A stretch of DNA of 64,000 nucleotides from an uncultured Cohaesibacter sp. (GCF_963666525.1 NZ_OY762905.1:1-64000); one strand, 5' to 3'. Positions 18,556-26,971 are shown, counted from the stretch's first letter. The notes: generated by a model from the letters alone, not told the origin. A program made the numbers and translations.

Positions 18556-18659
18556 AGAAGTTTCCAGGGCAGCAATCCAGGAGCCGATGTATTTGGGGGA
18601 CCCGTTCTAAAGATTGTTGTCAATGAGGTCCAGCCAATCGGTCGGGCCTCATTTTTTTT
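18556..18659 (+). ncRNA. Candidate small RNA with its own terminator
   Basis: A possible promoter (TTGGAG at 18520-18525, 18-bp spacer, TATTTT at 18544-18549) precedes about 100 bp ending in a clear rho-independent terminator (AATGAGGTCC stem, G-U wobble, eight T, 18622-18659). No open frame of note is present, and the BMP operon already terminates upstream. The promoter match is only moderate; an alternative is that the second hairpin is a back-up terminator. Confidence 0.35.
18622..18659 (+). terminator. Second rightward rho-independent terminator
   Basis: AATGAGGTCC pairs with GGGCCTCATT (one G-U wobble), with a 12-base loop and eight T following. It is about 230 bp beyond the BMP operon terminator. 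Confidence 0.88.
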
Positions 18660-18762
18660 GTAGCTGCCAAATATTTCCACGCTGTCACCTTGCGCCTGCC
18701 GATAGCCGGCTTTTCCTGTCTTAAAGACTCGGCAAGCCTGTCGATCTGCCGATTGGCGCTTC

Positions 18763-18799
18763 AAAAAAATCCGGCCACAGTCAGCGACTGCAACCGGAT
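18763..18799 (-). terminator. Rho-independent terminator of the glucose/mannose-type transporter operon
   Basis: On the minus strand ATCCGGTTGCAGTC pairs with GACTGTGGCCGGAT through several G-U wobbles around a 3-base loop and is followed by seven T. It begins 36 bp past the ATPase stop. Confidence 0.88.
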
Positions 18800-18835
18800 G
18801 CGTATCCTTGGATAGTTGACAAGCGGATGACCAGG

Positions 18836-19951
18836 TCAGATCCGCTTTTCCGTTTCCGGATCGAAGACATTGGCCCGCTTCATGTCGATCGCGCAATTGA
18901 AGTGATCGCCGATCTCCACTTCGATGGTGTTGTTGATCCGGGCCAGAACAGAATTGATCCCCCACTTGATGTGACAAAGGGTGTCTGCCCCCGTTGGCTC
19001 GACTACGTCGACAACACCAGTCACCACTTCATGGCCGTCCTTCACCGGTTCCTCGGTGTAACTGATATTCTCGGGACGGATACCGATGATGGCTTCCTTG
19101 CCGACATAGGCTGACAGATCGGAATCGTAGCCCTTGAGCGACAGATCCAGGGTTGGGCCGGAGGCGTCTCTGGTCAGGGGCACATGGGCGATGATGTCAT
19201 CGTCGGTCTTTTCCAGACGGCTCTTGAGAAAGTTCATCGGCGGCGACCCGACAAGGCTGGCGATGAACACATTGGCAGGCTTGTTGTAGATCTCGGCCGG
19301 GGTCGCATACTGCTGCACGATCCCGTCCTTGAGGATCGCGATCCGGTCGGCAAGTGTCATGGCCTCGATCTGATCGTGGGTTACATACACGATCGTTGCA
19401 TTGAGCTCCTTGTGCAGGCGCTTGATTTCTGTCCGCATTTCCAGCCGCAACTTGGCGTCAAGGTTGGAGAGCGGTTCATCAAACAGGAAGATTTCCGGCC
19501 GCCGAACCAGTGCGCGTCCCATGGCCACACGCTGACGCTGACCTCCGGAAAGCTGCGCCGGCTTGCGATCCATCAGGTGATCGATCTGCAGCATCGTGGC
19601 CACTTCAGAGACCAGCTTGTTGCGTTCCTCCTTGGGAATACCGCGCATTTCCAGCCCGAACGCAATGTTCTTCTCAACGGTCATGTTGGGATAGAGCGCA
19701 TAGGACTGGAAGACCATCGCAATATCGCGGTCTTTCGGATGAACATCGTTTACCACCCGATCTCCGATGAGAATTTCCCCTTCGGTGATGCTTTCAAGGC
19801 CAGCAATCATGTTGAGCAGTGTGGATTTGCCACAGCCCGACGCACCAAGCAGCACGAGGAATTCACCATCCTTCAGATCAAGAGACACATCCTTGATCAC
19901 CTCGACCGACCCAAAGCGTTTGACCGCATTTCTGATAGACAGGGATGCCAT
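18836..19951 (-). CDS. UgpC/MalK-type sugar ABC transporter ATP-binding protein
   Basis: A 371-residue ATPase: Walker A GASGCGKST near residue 36, Q-loop, signature LSGGQRQRVAMGRAL, Walker B IFLFDEPLSNLDAKLR, then a C-terminal TOBE/MalK regulatory extension (about residues 240-371) with IGIRPENISYTEE. It energises import by the two permeases encoded just upstream and is the last gene of the operon, followed by a terminator. In many alphaproteobacteria such ATPases serve more than one sugar transporter. The gap to the permease gene is 12 bp. Confidence 0.95.
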   Translation of the reverse strand: MASLSIRNAVKRFGSVEVIKDVSLDLKDGEFLVLLGASGCGKSTLLNMIAGLESITEGEILIGDRVVNDVHPKDRDIAMVFQSYALYPNMTVEKNIAFGLEMRGIPKEERNKLVSEVATMLQIDHLMDRKPAQLSGGQRQRVAMGRALVRRPEIFLFDEPLSNLDAKLRLEMRTEIKRLHKELNATIVYVTHDQIEAMTLADRIAILKDGIVQQYATPAEIYNKPANVFIASLVGSPPMNFLKSRLEKTDDDIIAHVPLTRDASGPTLDLSLKGYDSDLSAYVGKEAIIGIRPENISYTEEPVKDGHEVVTGVVDVVEPTGADTLCHIKWGINSVLARINNTIEVEIGDHFNCAIDMKRANVFDPETEKRI

Positions 19952-19963
19952 GCTGATTACTCC

Positions 19964-20851
19964 TTATCCTTTAACCGAGCCTGCGGTCAGGCCACGCACG
20001 AAATACCGACCGGCAACGATATAGACCAATATCGTTGGAGCTGCCGTTATCAGGGCCGCAGCCATGTCTACGTTATACTGCTTGACCCCGGTGGTCGTAT
20101 TGACAAGATTGTTGAGGGCGACCATCAGCGGCTGTGATCCCCCCGTGGTGAAGCTGACCCCAAACAGGAAATCGTTCCAGATCTGGGTGAACTGCCAGAT
20201 CACCGCCACCACGATGATGGGTGGCGAGATCGGTAGCAGGATGCGGAAGAAGATCGTGAAAAATCCCGCCCCGTCGATTGTCGCAGCCCGGATCAGTTCG
20301 TCCGGGATCGTCACATAATAATTTCGGAAGAACAGGGTGGTGAAAGCCAGCCCATAGACCGAATGCACCAGAATGAGGCCGTAGACGGTGTTGGTCAGCC
20401 GAAGAATGCCAAGGGTTTGCGCCATTGGCAGGATGACCACCTGAAACGGCACGAAACAGCCGAACAGGATCAGCGCAAAGATCACATTGCTGCCCCGGAA
20501 GCGCCATTTCGTCAGCGTGTAGCCGGTGAGGGCCCCCAGCATCGTCGAGAACAGCACCGCAGGCACCACCATCATCACGGAGTTCCAGAAATAGGGCTTC
20601 AACCCTGAACACTGGACCCCGATGCAAGCTTCGTTCCACGCATGGGTCCATGCGGTGAAATTCAGCTCGTGGGGCAGGGCCAGAAGCGAACCGCCGCGTA
20701 TTTCCTCGAGATTCTTGAGCGAAGTACTGATCACCACATAGGCGGGCATCAGGAACCACAGACAGAACAATAACAGGATGGTCCAGATCAACAGCCGCCC
20801 GACCCAATGGAACGATGAGTTTTCGGGTCTTACGATATCCAGATTAGACAT
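19964..20851 (-). CDS. Glucose/mannose-type ABC transporter permease (MalG-like)
   Basis: A 295-residue permease with six helices. It has the cytoplasmic EAA loop PDELIRAATIDGAGFFTIF near residue 200, which docks on the ATPase. The periplasmic loop AWNEACIGVQCSGLKPYFWN with two Cys is characteristic of the glucose/mannose (GtsC-like) transporters. The frame is open upstream, but ATG 20851 has GGGGG 7-8 bases before it and overlaps the preceding permease by 8 bp. Confidence 0.94.
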   Translation of the reverse strand: MSNLDIVRPENSSFHWVGRLLIWTILLLFCLWFLMPAYVVISTSLKNLEEIRGGSLLALPHELNFTAWTHAWNEACIGVQCSGLKPYFWNSVMMVVPAVLFSTMLGALTGYTLTKWRFRGSNVIFALILFGCFVPFQVVILPMAQTLGILRLTNTVYGLILVHSVYGLAFTTLFFRNYYVTIPDELIRAATIDGAGFFTIFFRILLPISPPIIVVAVIWQFTQIWNDFLFGVSFTTGGSQPLMVALNNLVNTTTGVKQYNVDMAAALITAAPTILVYIVAGRYFVRGLTAGSVKG

Positions 20852-21740
20852 TTTTTGACCCCCGCAGTTCCGAATAGAGATAAGGCACCATGATTGCCAC
20901 GACCGTGGCCAGCATGATGATGGCCGACGCCGCACCGACACCGATTTCATTCCGCCGGAAGGTCATTTCATACATGAAGTTCGCAGGCAGCGTCGAAGAG
21001 TAGCCCGGACCGCCATTGGTCAGTGCCACGACAAGGTCGAAACTCTTGATCGCCAGATGCGAGAGGATGACGACAGCGCTCATGAACACCGGCCGCATGG
21101 AGGGCAGAATGATCCGCAGATAGATCTTGGCAGTCGATGCCCCGTCGAGACTGGCCGCCTTGATGATGTCCTGATCGACACTGCGCAGGGCCGACAGGAA
21201 CAGCGCCATGACAAAACCGGACGACTGCCAGACTGCGGCCATGACGAGCGCATAGACAGCCATGTTCTGGTCAACGATCCAGCCAAAGGAAAAGGATTCC
21301 CACCCCCATGACCGCACCACGGTTTCCAGCCCGAGAGACGGGTTCATGATCCATTTCCAGGCCGTCCCCGTGATGACGAAGGAAATTGCCATCGGATAGA
21401 GATAAATGGTCCTGATCGCGCCTTCGATGCGTATGCGCTGGTCGAGCAGAATGGCGAGCAGAACCCCGATGATGATCGAGACGAGGATGAATGTTGCGCC
21501 AAAGATCAGAAGGTTGGTGAAGGCAACGTTCCAGCGGTCCATCTGGAACAGACGCTCATACTGACGCAACCCGATAAGGTCGTAATTGGGCAGCATCCTC
21601 GATTTCGAAAACGAGATATAGGCCGTCCAGATGATGAATCCATAGACAAACAGCAGAATTGCCAGAAAGCCGGGAGCGATAACAATCTTGGGCATCCAGC
21701 GTTCCAGCCTGTCCGCCATTCGCGCCGCAACACTAGCCAT
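20844..21740 (-). CDS. Glucose/mannose-type ABC transporter permease (MalF-like)
   Basis: A 298-residue partner permease with six helices and the EAA-type loop DQDIIKAASLDGASTAKIY, and NGGPGYSSTLPANFMYE before the last helices, as in GtsB-like proteins. The start at 21740 is supported by AAAGGAG a few bases upstream; a longer frame to 21788 adds a charged N-terminus with no support. It is separated from the binding-protein gene by 126 bp containing a strong hairpin. Confidence 0.94.
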   Translation of the reverse strand: MASVAARMADRLERWMPKIVIAPGFLAILLFVYGFIIWTAYISFSKSRMLPNYDLIGLRQYERLFQMDRWNVAFTNLLIFGATFILVSIIIGVLLAILLDQRIRIEGAIRTIYLYPMAISFVITGTAWKWIMNPSLGLETVVRSWGWESFSFGWIVDQNMAVYALVMAAVWQSSGFVMALFLSALRSVDQDIIKAASLDGASTAKIYLRIILPSMRPVFMSAVVILSHLAIKSFDLVVALTNGGPGYSSTLPANFMYEMTFRRNEIGVGAASAIIMLATVVAIMVPYLYSELRGSKNV

Positions 21741-21824
21741 TTGGGCTCTCCTTTCTAGTTCAGAGGCCAGACCCCATTCCGTTTCCAAGCATTAGACAGG
21801 ATTGGACAGCCCCTTTGGTCGGTT

Positions 21825-21851
21825 GAGCCGACCGCAACAAGCGGTCGGCTC
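21825..21851 (-). promoter_or_regulatory. Intercistronic hairpin between binding-protein and permease genes
   Basis: GAGCCGACCGC and GCGGTCGGCTC form a perfect 11-bp stem with a 5-base loop, 16 bp past the binding-protein stop. No T run follows on the minus strand. Similar stem-loops in malE-malF operons protect the binding-protein mRNA and reduce downstream expression, which is the probable role. Confidence 0.85.
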
Positions 21852-21866
21852 CAGGCCAGAAAGCTG

Positions 21867-23117
21867 CTATTTGGCGAGATTGATCGCTTCAATCAGTTTC
21901 TTGGTTGCTTCTTCAGAGCTCATGTCAGAGTTGAAGTGAGCCGTAACCACGTCAAGGAAAGCACCGCGAACGGCACCGGCCTGAGCGATTTCGTGGGCTA
22001 CAGAACCAACCAGCGTATTGTTCTTGGCAGCGGCCGTCATGTCTTCCATGGATTTGATGGCACAGGCATCAAACTTGTCCATGGGAACGTCCATGCGGGC
22101 AGGGATGGACCCCTTGTAAAGGTTGAAGGTTTCCTGGAATTCCTTGCCAAGAATAAGCTCTGCGAGCAGGGCTTGACCCTCTTTCTTGTCTTCGCCCTTC
22201 ACATTGAACATGGCAAAGCTGTCGGAGTTCAGGATATAGCCGCCCTCAGATGGTGTTGGCGCGCAAATATAGTCAACGCCAGGCTTCTTGCCGGCAGCCG
22301 CAAATTCACCCTTTGCCCAGTCGCCCATGATCTGCATGGCCGCTTCGCCGCGCATGACCATGGCAGTGGCGAGGTTCCAGTCGCGTCCCGGATAGTCCGG
22401 ATCGACATAATCGCGCATCTTGCGCATCTGATCGAAGACCTTGACCATGGTCGGAGAGCCAAGAGCTTCCTCATCAAGATCAACCATGGCCTTCTTGTAG
22501 AAGTCCACGCCGCCGATGCCCAGAACAACAGTTTCGAAAACGGTTGCGTCCTGCCATGGCTGCCCACCATAGGCCAGAGGCACGATCCCGGCGGCTTTCA
22601 GCTTGTCGGCGGTTGCGTTGAATTCATCCCAGGTCTTCGGCACGTCAGCACCGACCTTGGCAAGCACTTCCGGATTGGCCCAGATCCAATCCACACGGTG
22701 GACGTTGACCGGAACGGCGACATAATGGCCGTCATACTTGACCACGTCCTTGATGGCCTGTGGCAGGATGTCATCCCATTTCTGGGCGGTAGCCACTTCG
22801 GTCAGATCACCAAGAGCACCGGCGGCTGCCCATTCGGCAATATTCGGCCCCTTGATCTGCACAGCGGCTGGTGGATCCCCCGCCAGAACGCGCGAACGCA
22901 GAACGGCCGCCTGAGCATCCCCGCCGCCACCGGCGACCGGAGCGTCGATCCATTTGCCGCCACGTTTCTCAAATGCCTGTTGCAATTCCTTGATGGCTTT
23001 GGCTTCGCCACCGGATGTCCAGTAGTGCAGGACTTCGGCGACAGGTTCGGCCTGTGCGGCCAGAGGCATAGCGGCCAACGCTATTGCGCCCATCAGGGCG
23101 AGCTTCAAAGATTTCAT
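21867..23117 (-). CDS. Glucose/mannose-type ABC transporter substrate-binding protein
   Basis: A 416-residue periplasmic protein with a Sec signal peptide ending AQA at residue 23. The mature sequence starts with EVLHYWTSGGEAKAIKEL, strongly typical of the glucose/mannose-binding proteins of the GtsA type. Further landmarks are the VPVNVHRVDWIWANPEVL stretch and YGGQPWQDATVFE, which contribute aromatic and polar sugar contacts. GGGAGG sits about 5 bases before the ATG. It is the first gene of the operon and divergent from a two-component system, as in Pseudomonas where GtrS/GltR control glucose uptake. The sugar specificity is inferred by family resemblance only. Confidence 0.94.
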   Translation of the reverse strand: MKSLKLALMGAIALAAMPLAAQAEPVAEVLHYWTSGGEAKAIKELQQAFEKRGGKWIDAPVAGGGGDAQAAVLRSRVLAGDPPAAVQIKGPNIAEWAAAGALGDLTEVATAQKWDDILPQAIKDVVKYDGHYVAVPVNVHRVDWIWANPEVLAKVGADVPKTWDEFNATADKLKAAGIVPLAYGGQPWQDATVFETVVLGIGGVDFYKKAMVDLDEEALGSPTMVKVFDQMRKMRDYVDPDYPGRDWNLATAMVMRGEAAMQIMGDWAKGEFAAAGKKPGVDYICAPTPSEGGYILNSDSFAMFNVKGEDKKEGQALLAELILGKEFQETFNLYKGSIPARMDVPMDKFDACAIKSMEDMTAAAKNNTLVGSVAHEIAQAGAVRGAFLDVVTAHFNSDMSSEEATKKLIEAINLAK

Positions 23118-23191
23118 TTTTTCCTCCCAAGATAAAATGAAAACAAATATGCAATATCATAGTAAAATGGAATCTCGGACGACAGCAGCAG

Positions 23192-23210
23192 GTTTTTGTA
23201 AGTTTTTGTA
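23192..23210 (-). promoter_or_regulatory. Direct repeat GTTTTTGTA, 10-bp period, upstream of the sugar-transporter operon
   Basis: Two exact copies of GTTTTTGTA at 23192-23200 and 23202-23210, 75 bp before the binding-protein start. Tandem repeats one helical turn apart are how OmpR/PhoB-type regulators bind DNA, and such a regulator is encoded next door. Confidence 0.6.
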
Positions 23211-23237
23211 TCAGAAAACGTGATTGCAACCGTCAAA

Positions 23238-23254
23238 TGTTACAAATTGTAACA
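23238..23254. promoter_or_regulatory. 17-bp perfect palindrome TGTTACAA-A-TTGTAACA
   Basis: An exact 8-1-8 inverted repeat lying centrally in the divergent promoter region, 58 bp before the response-regulator start and 120 bp before the binding-protein start. It is a strong operator candidate for a dimeric regulator. The protein that binds it is unknown. Confidence 0.7.
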
Positions 23255-23312
23255 TTCTCGCTCTTGTTGAACAAAACGGATTATTCAAGAGTATAATAAG
23301 GGAGGAACAGGG

Positions 23313-24044
23313 GTGCAACGTATTCACATCATCGAAGATGATCCCGAGATTTCGTCTCTGTTGTCATCATATCTGGATGCGCGCAATTTTCAATGCGTTG
23401 TGTCTGAATCCGCAGAAGTCGCCTACAGGCGCGGCAATGTGCTGTTCGATCTGCTGATTGTCGACCTGATGCTGCCCGGAGAGAGTGGCCTCGACTTCTG
23501 CAAGAAGGTTCGGGCAACGTCCCGCATTCCCATCATCATACTGTCGGCGGTCAAAGGCGATACCGAGCGAATCATCGGTCTTGAACTGGGTGCCGATGAC
23601 TATATGGAAAAGCCGTTCAACCCGCGTGAGCTGCTGGCCCGCATCAATGCGCTGTTGCGGCGGACCGGCCCGGGCGAGCGGTCGGCGACGACGGGCAAAC
23701 TCACCTTTGACGGCTGGCTGCTGGATCTGACCAACGAACAATTGCACGCGCCGGGCAACCTGCTGGTCCCGCTCAGTACGCGAGAATACGCCGTGCTGTC
23801 CATTCTGGTACATGCCTCGCCCAATCCGGTTTCCCGAGACGAATTGGCCCAGCTGCTCATTGGTCACGACATCGAACCGGGCGACAGGCGCATCGACATT
23901 CTGGTCAGTCGCCTGCGCAAGAAAATCACTGATGTTGACAACAACGCCCAGTTCATCCGCACCGTCCGCAATCAGGGATACAAGTTCTGTTCCGAAATCG
24001 AATCCTCGGGAGGGGTGTCCCGGGATTTGAAGTTCAATCTCTAG
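23313..24044 (+). CDS. OmpR-family response regulator (GltR-like)
   Basis: A 243-residue regulator with a receiver domain (acidic pocket E8-D9-D10, phospho-acceptor D51, switch S79, K100) and a C-terminal winged-helix domain (about 130-235) ending with FIRTVRNQGYKF. The GTG start has GGAGG 7 bases before it. TATAAT at 23292-23297 is a good -10 match, but a promoter there would start the transcript within the ribosome-binding sequence. The gene is divergent from a glucose/mannose-type transporter and followed 15 bp later by its kinase, the arrangement of GltR/GtrS in pseudomonads. Control of the transporter is therefore a reasonable inference. Confidence 0.93.
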   Translation: MQRIHIIEDDPEISSLLSSYLDARNFQCVVSESAEVAYRRGNVLFDLLIVDLMLPGESGLDFCKKVRATSRIPIIILSAVKGDTERIIGLELGADDYMEKPFNPRELLARINALLRRTGPGERSATTGKLTFDGWLLDLTNEQLHAPGNLLVPLSTREYAVLSILVHASPNPVSRDELAQLLIGHDIEPGDRRIDILVSRLRKKITDVDNNAQFIRTVRNQGYKFCSEIESSGGVSRDLKFNL

Positions 24045-24059
24045 AAAGACCGCAAGACC

Positions 24060-25574
24060 ATGTGGCAATTCATCCTGTCGATCTTTCCTCGCAGTCAGGC
24101 TGCCCGCATCGCAACGATGATGTCCCTTGCCTTCGTTGCAGGGATCGGGACGACATGGATCGTGGTCGAAACCTATCTGGTCCGCCGCAACGAGATCACC
24201 ATCGCCGAAATGACCGGCGGGCGCTTGTCCCAGATCATCGAGCAATGCATAGAAACTGCCACTTTCAACGAAAATTCGTGCAATAGCGAGGAGCAACCCT
24301 ACAGCTTTCAGATGCTCGATAGCTTCCCAAAGGAGACAGACAGCTATGTGTCGCCGCTGATCCTAACGCTCAATGAAAAGCGGATCCGGGCTGCTGTGCG
24401 GTTCACGGCAACGCCGCCTCTGCCAGGACTTCTGAGTGCCAAGCGGCATAGCACCAGCCTGCAGGAAGACAGCATCTACAATCCGACCCTCCAGAGCCAG
24501 GGCGGGGATCAGTTCCCCAATGCAACCATTCCGGCCGCCGTGCGCATGTCGTCTCTCTCGCAAGCCATCGCCCGACAGGATATCGACGCGACGCTCTATA
24601 TTTTCGGAGAGAATGATCAGGTCATGGCAATCAGCTCACCAAAGCTCTGGCGGGTGCGCGTATCCGAAACCCAAGGGGCCTTCATGACGCTGTTCCTTGC
24701 TGTCCTCATCCTGTCGGTCAGCTATCCCTTTTCCAACACGCTGATGGCACCTTTCAGAAAGCTCAGCAACGGCACCAAATTCACGCGCAAGTCTCTTGGG
24801 CGCTTCACGCCAACTGAGGCATTGGCTATTCAGGACAACATGCGAGAGATGGTCAAGCGGTTCGACCGGGACCGGGAGCGTCAACTTCTGGGCCTTGCGG
24901 CGATTTCCCATGATTTGCGTACGCCGGTAACGCGCATGCTGCTGCGCACCGAGATGATCAAGGAGGACGACATCAGGGAGCGCTTTGCCAACGATCTCGA
25001 TTCCATCCATGATCTCGTCGAGGGAGCCCTCGATTTCCTATCCCTGCACAAGAACAATGAGGAGCGGCACCGTTTCTCCCTCAGTTCACTCATCACCAGC
25101 CTGTGTGACGACTATCAGGACATGGAACTCAATGTGACCTTCGACTCGACACAGCCCATAGAGATCGAGGGCGTGGCGTCGGTGTTCAGTGTCGCCGCAT
25201 CGGTGGAGCTTTCGACCCTAACTCAGGGCTTCATGATCGGCCGCCCCAAACAGCTGCGTCGGGCCTTGTCCAACATCATCGACAATGCGCTCAAATATGG
25301 CAACTATGCCAAGGTGTCACTCGGTTACGACGGCAGCGAGCGAACAGTCATCACCATTGTCGACGGTGGCCCGGGCATTCCGAGTGACCAGATCGAAAAG
25401 GTCTTTCTGCCATTCGAAAGAGGCCACGAAGGGCACAAGACCAAAGGCGTTGGACTTGGACTGAGCATCGCCAACGAGATCATCCGCAATCACAAGGGCG
25501 AGATGACCCTGAGCAACAGCAATGAAGGCCTGCGGGTCGAAATCAAACTTCCGCGCGACATCTTCACCAACTAG
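24060..25574 (+). CDS. Sensor histidine kinase (GtrS-like)
   Basis: A 504-residue inner-membrane kinase. A first helix (about 17-36), a periplasmic sensor domain (about 40-205) with Cys63 and Cys74, a second helix (about 207-223), a linker, H-box AISHDLRTPVTRML with His284, N-box around N405-N409 (NIIDNALKYG), G1 DGGPGIP at 435-441 and G2 GVGLGLSI at 463-470 are all present, so it should be catalytically competent. It probably phosphorylates the regulator encoded 15 bp upstream. In Pseudomonas the related GtrS senses glucose-derived sugar acids; whether this sensor does so is not shown. Confidence 0.92.
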   Translation: MWQFILSIFPRSQAARIATMMSLAFVAGIGTTWIVVETYLVRRNEITIAEMTGGRLSQIIEQCIETATFNENSCNSEEQPYSFQMLDSFPKETDSYVSPLILTLNEKRIRAAVRFTATPPLPGLLSAKRHSTSLQEDSIYNPTLQSQGGDQFPNATIPAAVRMSSLSQAIARQDIDATLYIFGENDQVMAISSPKLWRVRVSETQGAFMTLFLAVLILSVSYPFSNTLMAPFRKLSNGTKFTRKSLGRFTPTEALAIQDNMREMVKRFDRDRERQLLGLAAISHDLRTPVTRMLLRTEMIKEDDIRERFANDLDSIHDLVEGALDFLSLHKNNEERHRFSLSSLITSLCDDYQDMELNVTFDSTQPIEIEGVASVFSVAASVELSTLTQGFMIGRPKQLRRALSNIIDNALKYGNYAKVSLGYDGSERTVITIVDGGPGIPSDQIEKVFLPFERGHEGHKTKGVGLGLSIANEIIRNHKGEMTLSNSNEGLRVEIKLPRDIFTN

Positions 25575-25876
25575 GCTACGCGAGCAATTGCCACCCGATT
25601 ACACGGTTGGCGAGAATTACACAGAGCTCCACCAATTTAGTAGCATTGACAGGCGAACGCGCAAGCCTGGTTCGTGAAGCTGTACATTGCCAAATCGCCT
25701 GAGGTCTCAAATAGTGCGAGCATATTCAAGCGGTTACAAACAGAGATTTTAATATTTCTCATACACGTCCAAAATCCGCTGAAATCTGCCAATGAAATCG
25801 AATACACTTTTTCGTTTGAAATCGATTTCATAAGCCAGCAAACTGCTTCCATCATTTGTGACAAGGGAGGAAGCAG
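25575..25876 (+). promoter_or_regulatory. Promoter region of the ribose-type transporter operon with TGAAATC half-sites
   Basis: A 302-bp AT-rich gap. Its right half carries TGAAATC at 25780, 25793 and inside the palindrome at 25817-25830. I see no RNA gene and no clear terminator for the kinase gene. Confidence 0.55.
25817..25830. promoter_or_regulatory. LacI-type operator TGAAATCGATTTCA
   Basis: A perfect 14-bp palindrome with the central CG step typical of LacI/GalR-family operators, 46 bp before the first gene of the transporter operon. The LacI-family gene at 30505-31524 in the same operon is the obvious candidate ligand. Confidence 0.8.
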
Positions 25877-26896
25877 ATGAAGTTGAAGAACGCACTTCTG
25901 GGAATGGCCGTCATGGCTCTGGCTATTCCGGCAGCGCAGGCCGAAGAGTTCACCATCGGTCTTTCTAATGGTTGGGTTGGCTCCGAGTGGCGCACCCAGA
26001 TGATCGAGGAAGCTCAGGCAGCTGCTGAAAAATGGAAAGAAAAGGGCGTGGACGTCAAGGTCGTGGTGCAGAGCGCCAATGTCGACGTCCCCGGTCAGAT
26101 CGCACACGTCCGCAATTTCATCAATCAGGGCGTCAACGCCATCATCATCAACCCGAACAGCCCAACGGCTTTTGACCCTGTCTTTTCACAGGCCAAGGAA
26201 GATGGCATTCTCGTCATCTCCACGGATGCAGAGGTCTCGTCTCAGGACGCCCTCTATGTGGGTATCGACCAAACCAACTGGGCGGCCCTCAGCGCCAAAT
26301 GGCTCGCAGAAACCCTGAAGGGCAAGGGGCAAGTCGTCGCGATCAACGGCGTGGCCGGTCATCCTGCCAATGAAATGCGCATTGCCGGTTACACCAGCGT
26401 GTTCAATCAGTATCCCGACATCAAGGTGGTCAACGAGGTCAACGCCAACTGGGACCAGGCTCAGGGCCAGCAGGCCATGCAGAACCTTCTGGCAACCTAT
26501 CCCGATATTGATGGCGTCTGGGTTCAGGACGGCATGGCAGCCGGCGCCTGGCGATCGCTGATGGATGCTGGCAAGGCTGGGCAGGTGGCCGCAACGGGCG
26601 AAATCCGCAAGGACTTCATCGATCTGTGGGTCAAGAACGACTTCAACTCCGGCGCATCCGTGAACCCTCCCGGGGTTATGGCCAGCGCGCTCAACGTTGC
26701 CGTCTTCATGCTGCAGGGACGTGAACTGAAGGAACCGGCGGCCGCAGGGCAGTACAAGAACGCCTTGTATCTGCCAATCCCGTTCATCAACGGCGACAAC
26801 GTCGCAACCGTTGCCAAGGAACTGGAAGGCAAACCCGGTTTCTATTCCTACACCAGCTCTCTGAGCATCGACGAAGCTGAAGCATACTTCAAATAA
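25877..26896 (+). CDS. Ribose-type (family 2) sugar ABC transporter substrate-binding protein
   Basis: A 339-residue periplasmic protein with a Sec signal peptide ending AQA at residue 22 and a two-lobed LacI-like sugar-binding fold. FTIGLSNGWVGSEWRTQM begins the first lobe, INQGVNAIIINPNSPTAF and STDAEVSSQDALYVGIDQTNW follow as in ribose, xylose and allose binding proteins. GGGAGG stands 6 bases before the ATG. It leads an operon with ATPase, two permeases, a LacI regulator and a dehydrogenase. The cognate sugar or polyol is not identifiable. Confidence 0.93.
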   Translation: MKLKNALLGMAVMALAIPAAQAEEFTIGLSNGWVGSEWRTQMIEEAQAAAEKWKEKGVDVKVVVQSANVDVPGQIAHVRNFINQGVNAIIINPNSPTAFDPVFSQAKEDGILVISTDAEVSSQDALYVGIDQTNWAALSAKWLAETLKGKGQVVAINGVAGHPANEMRIAGYTSVFNQYPDIKVVNEVNANWDQAQGQQAMQNLLATYPDIDGVWVQDGMAAGAWRSLMDAGKAGQVAATGEIRKDFIDLWVKNDFNSGASVNPPGVMASALNVAVFMLQGRELKEPAAAGQYKNALYLPIPFINGDNVATVAKELEGKPGFYSYTSSLSIDEAEAYFK

Positions 26897-26971
26897 TCCC
26901 GATGACCATGATGCCGCTGCCCCTTTGGACAGCGGCATGCATCGACAGACGATAACGAAGGTGCAGGCAAT

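Larger units (their letters stand above)
18323..18835. other. Intergenic region with three terminator-like hairpins and a possible small RNA
   Basis: A stretch of 513 bp between convergent genes. A terminator for the BMP operon (18357-18392), a second rightward terminator (18622-18659) and a leftward terminator for the sugar-transporter operon (18763-18799) leave about 230 bp that would need its own promoter to use the second terminator. It also has the direct repeat ACTAGTACA-ttgc-ACTGGTACA at 18471-18492. Confidence 0.6.
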
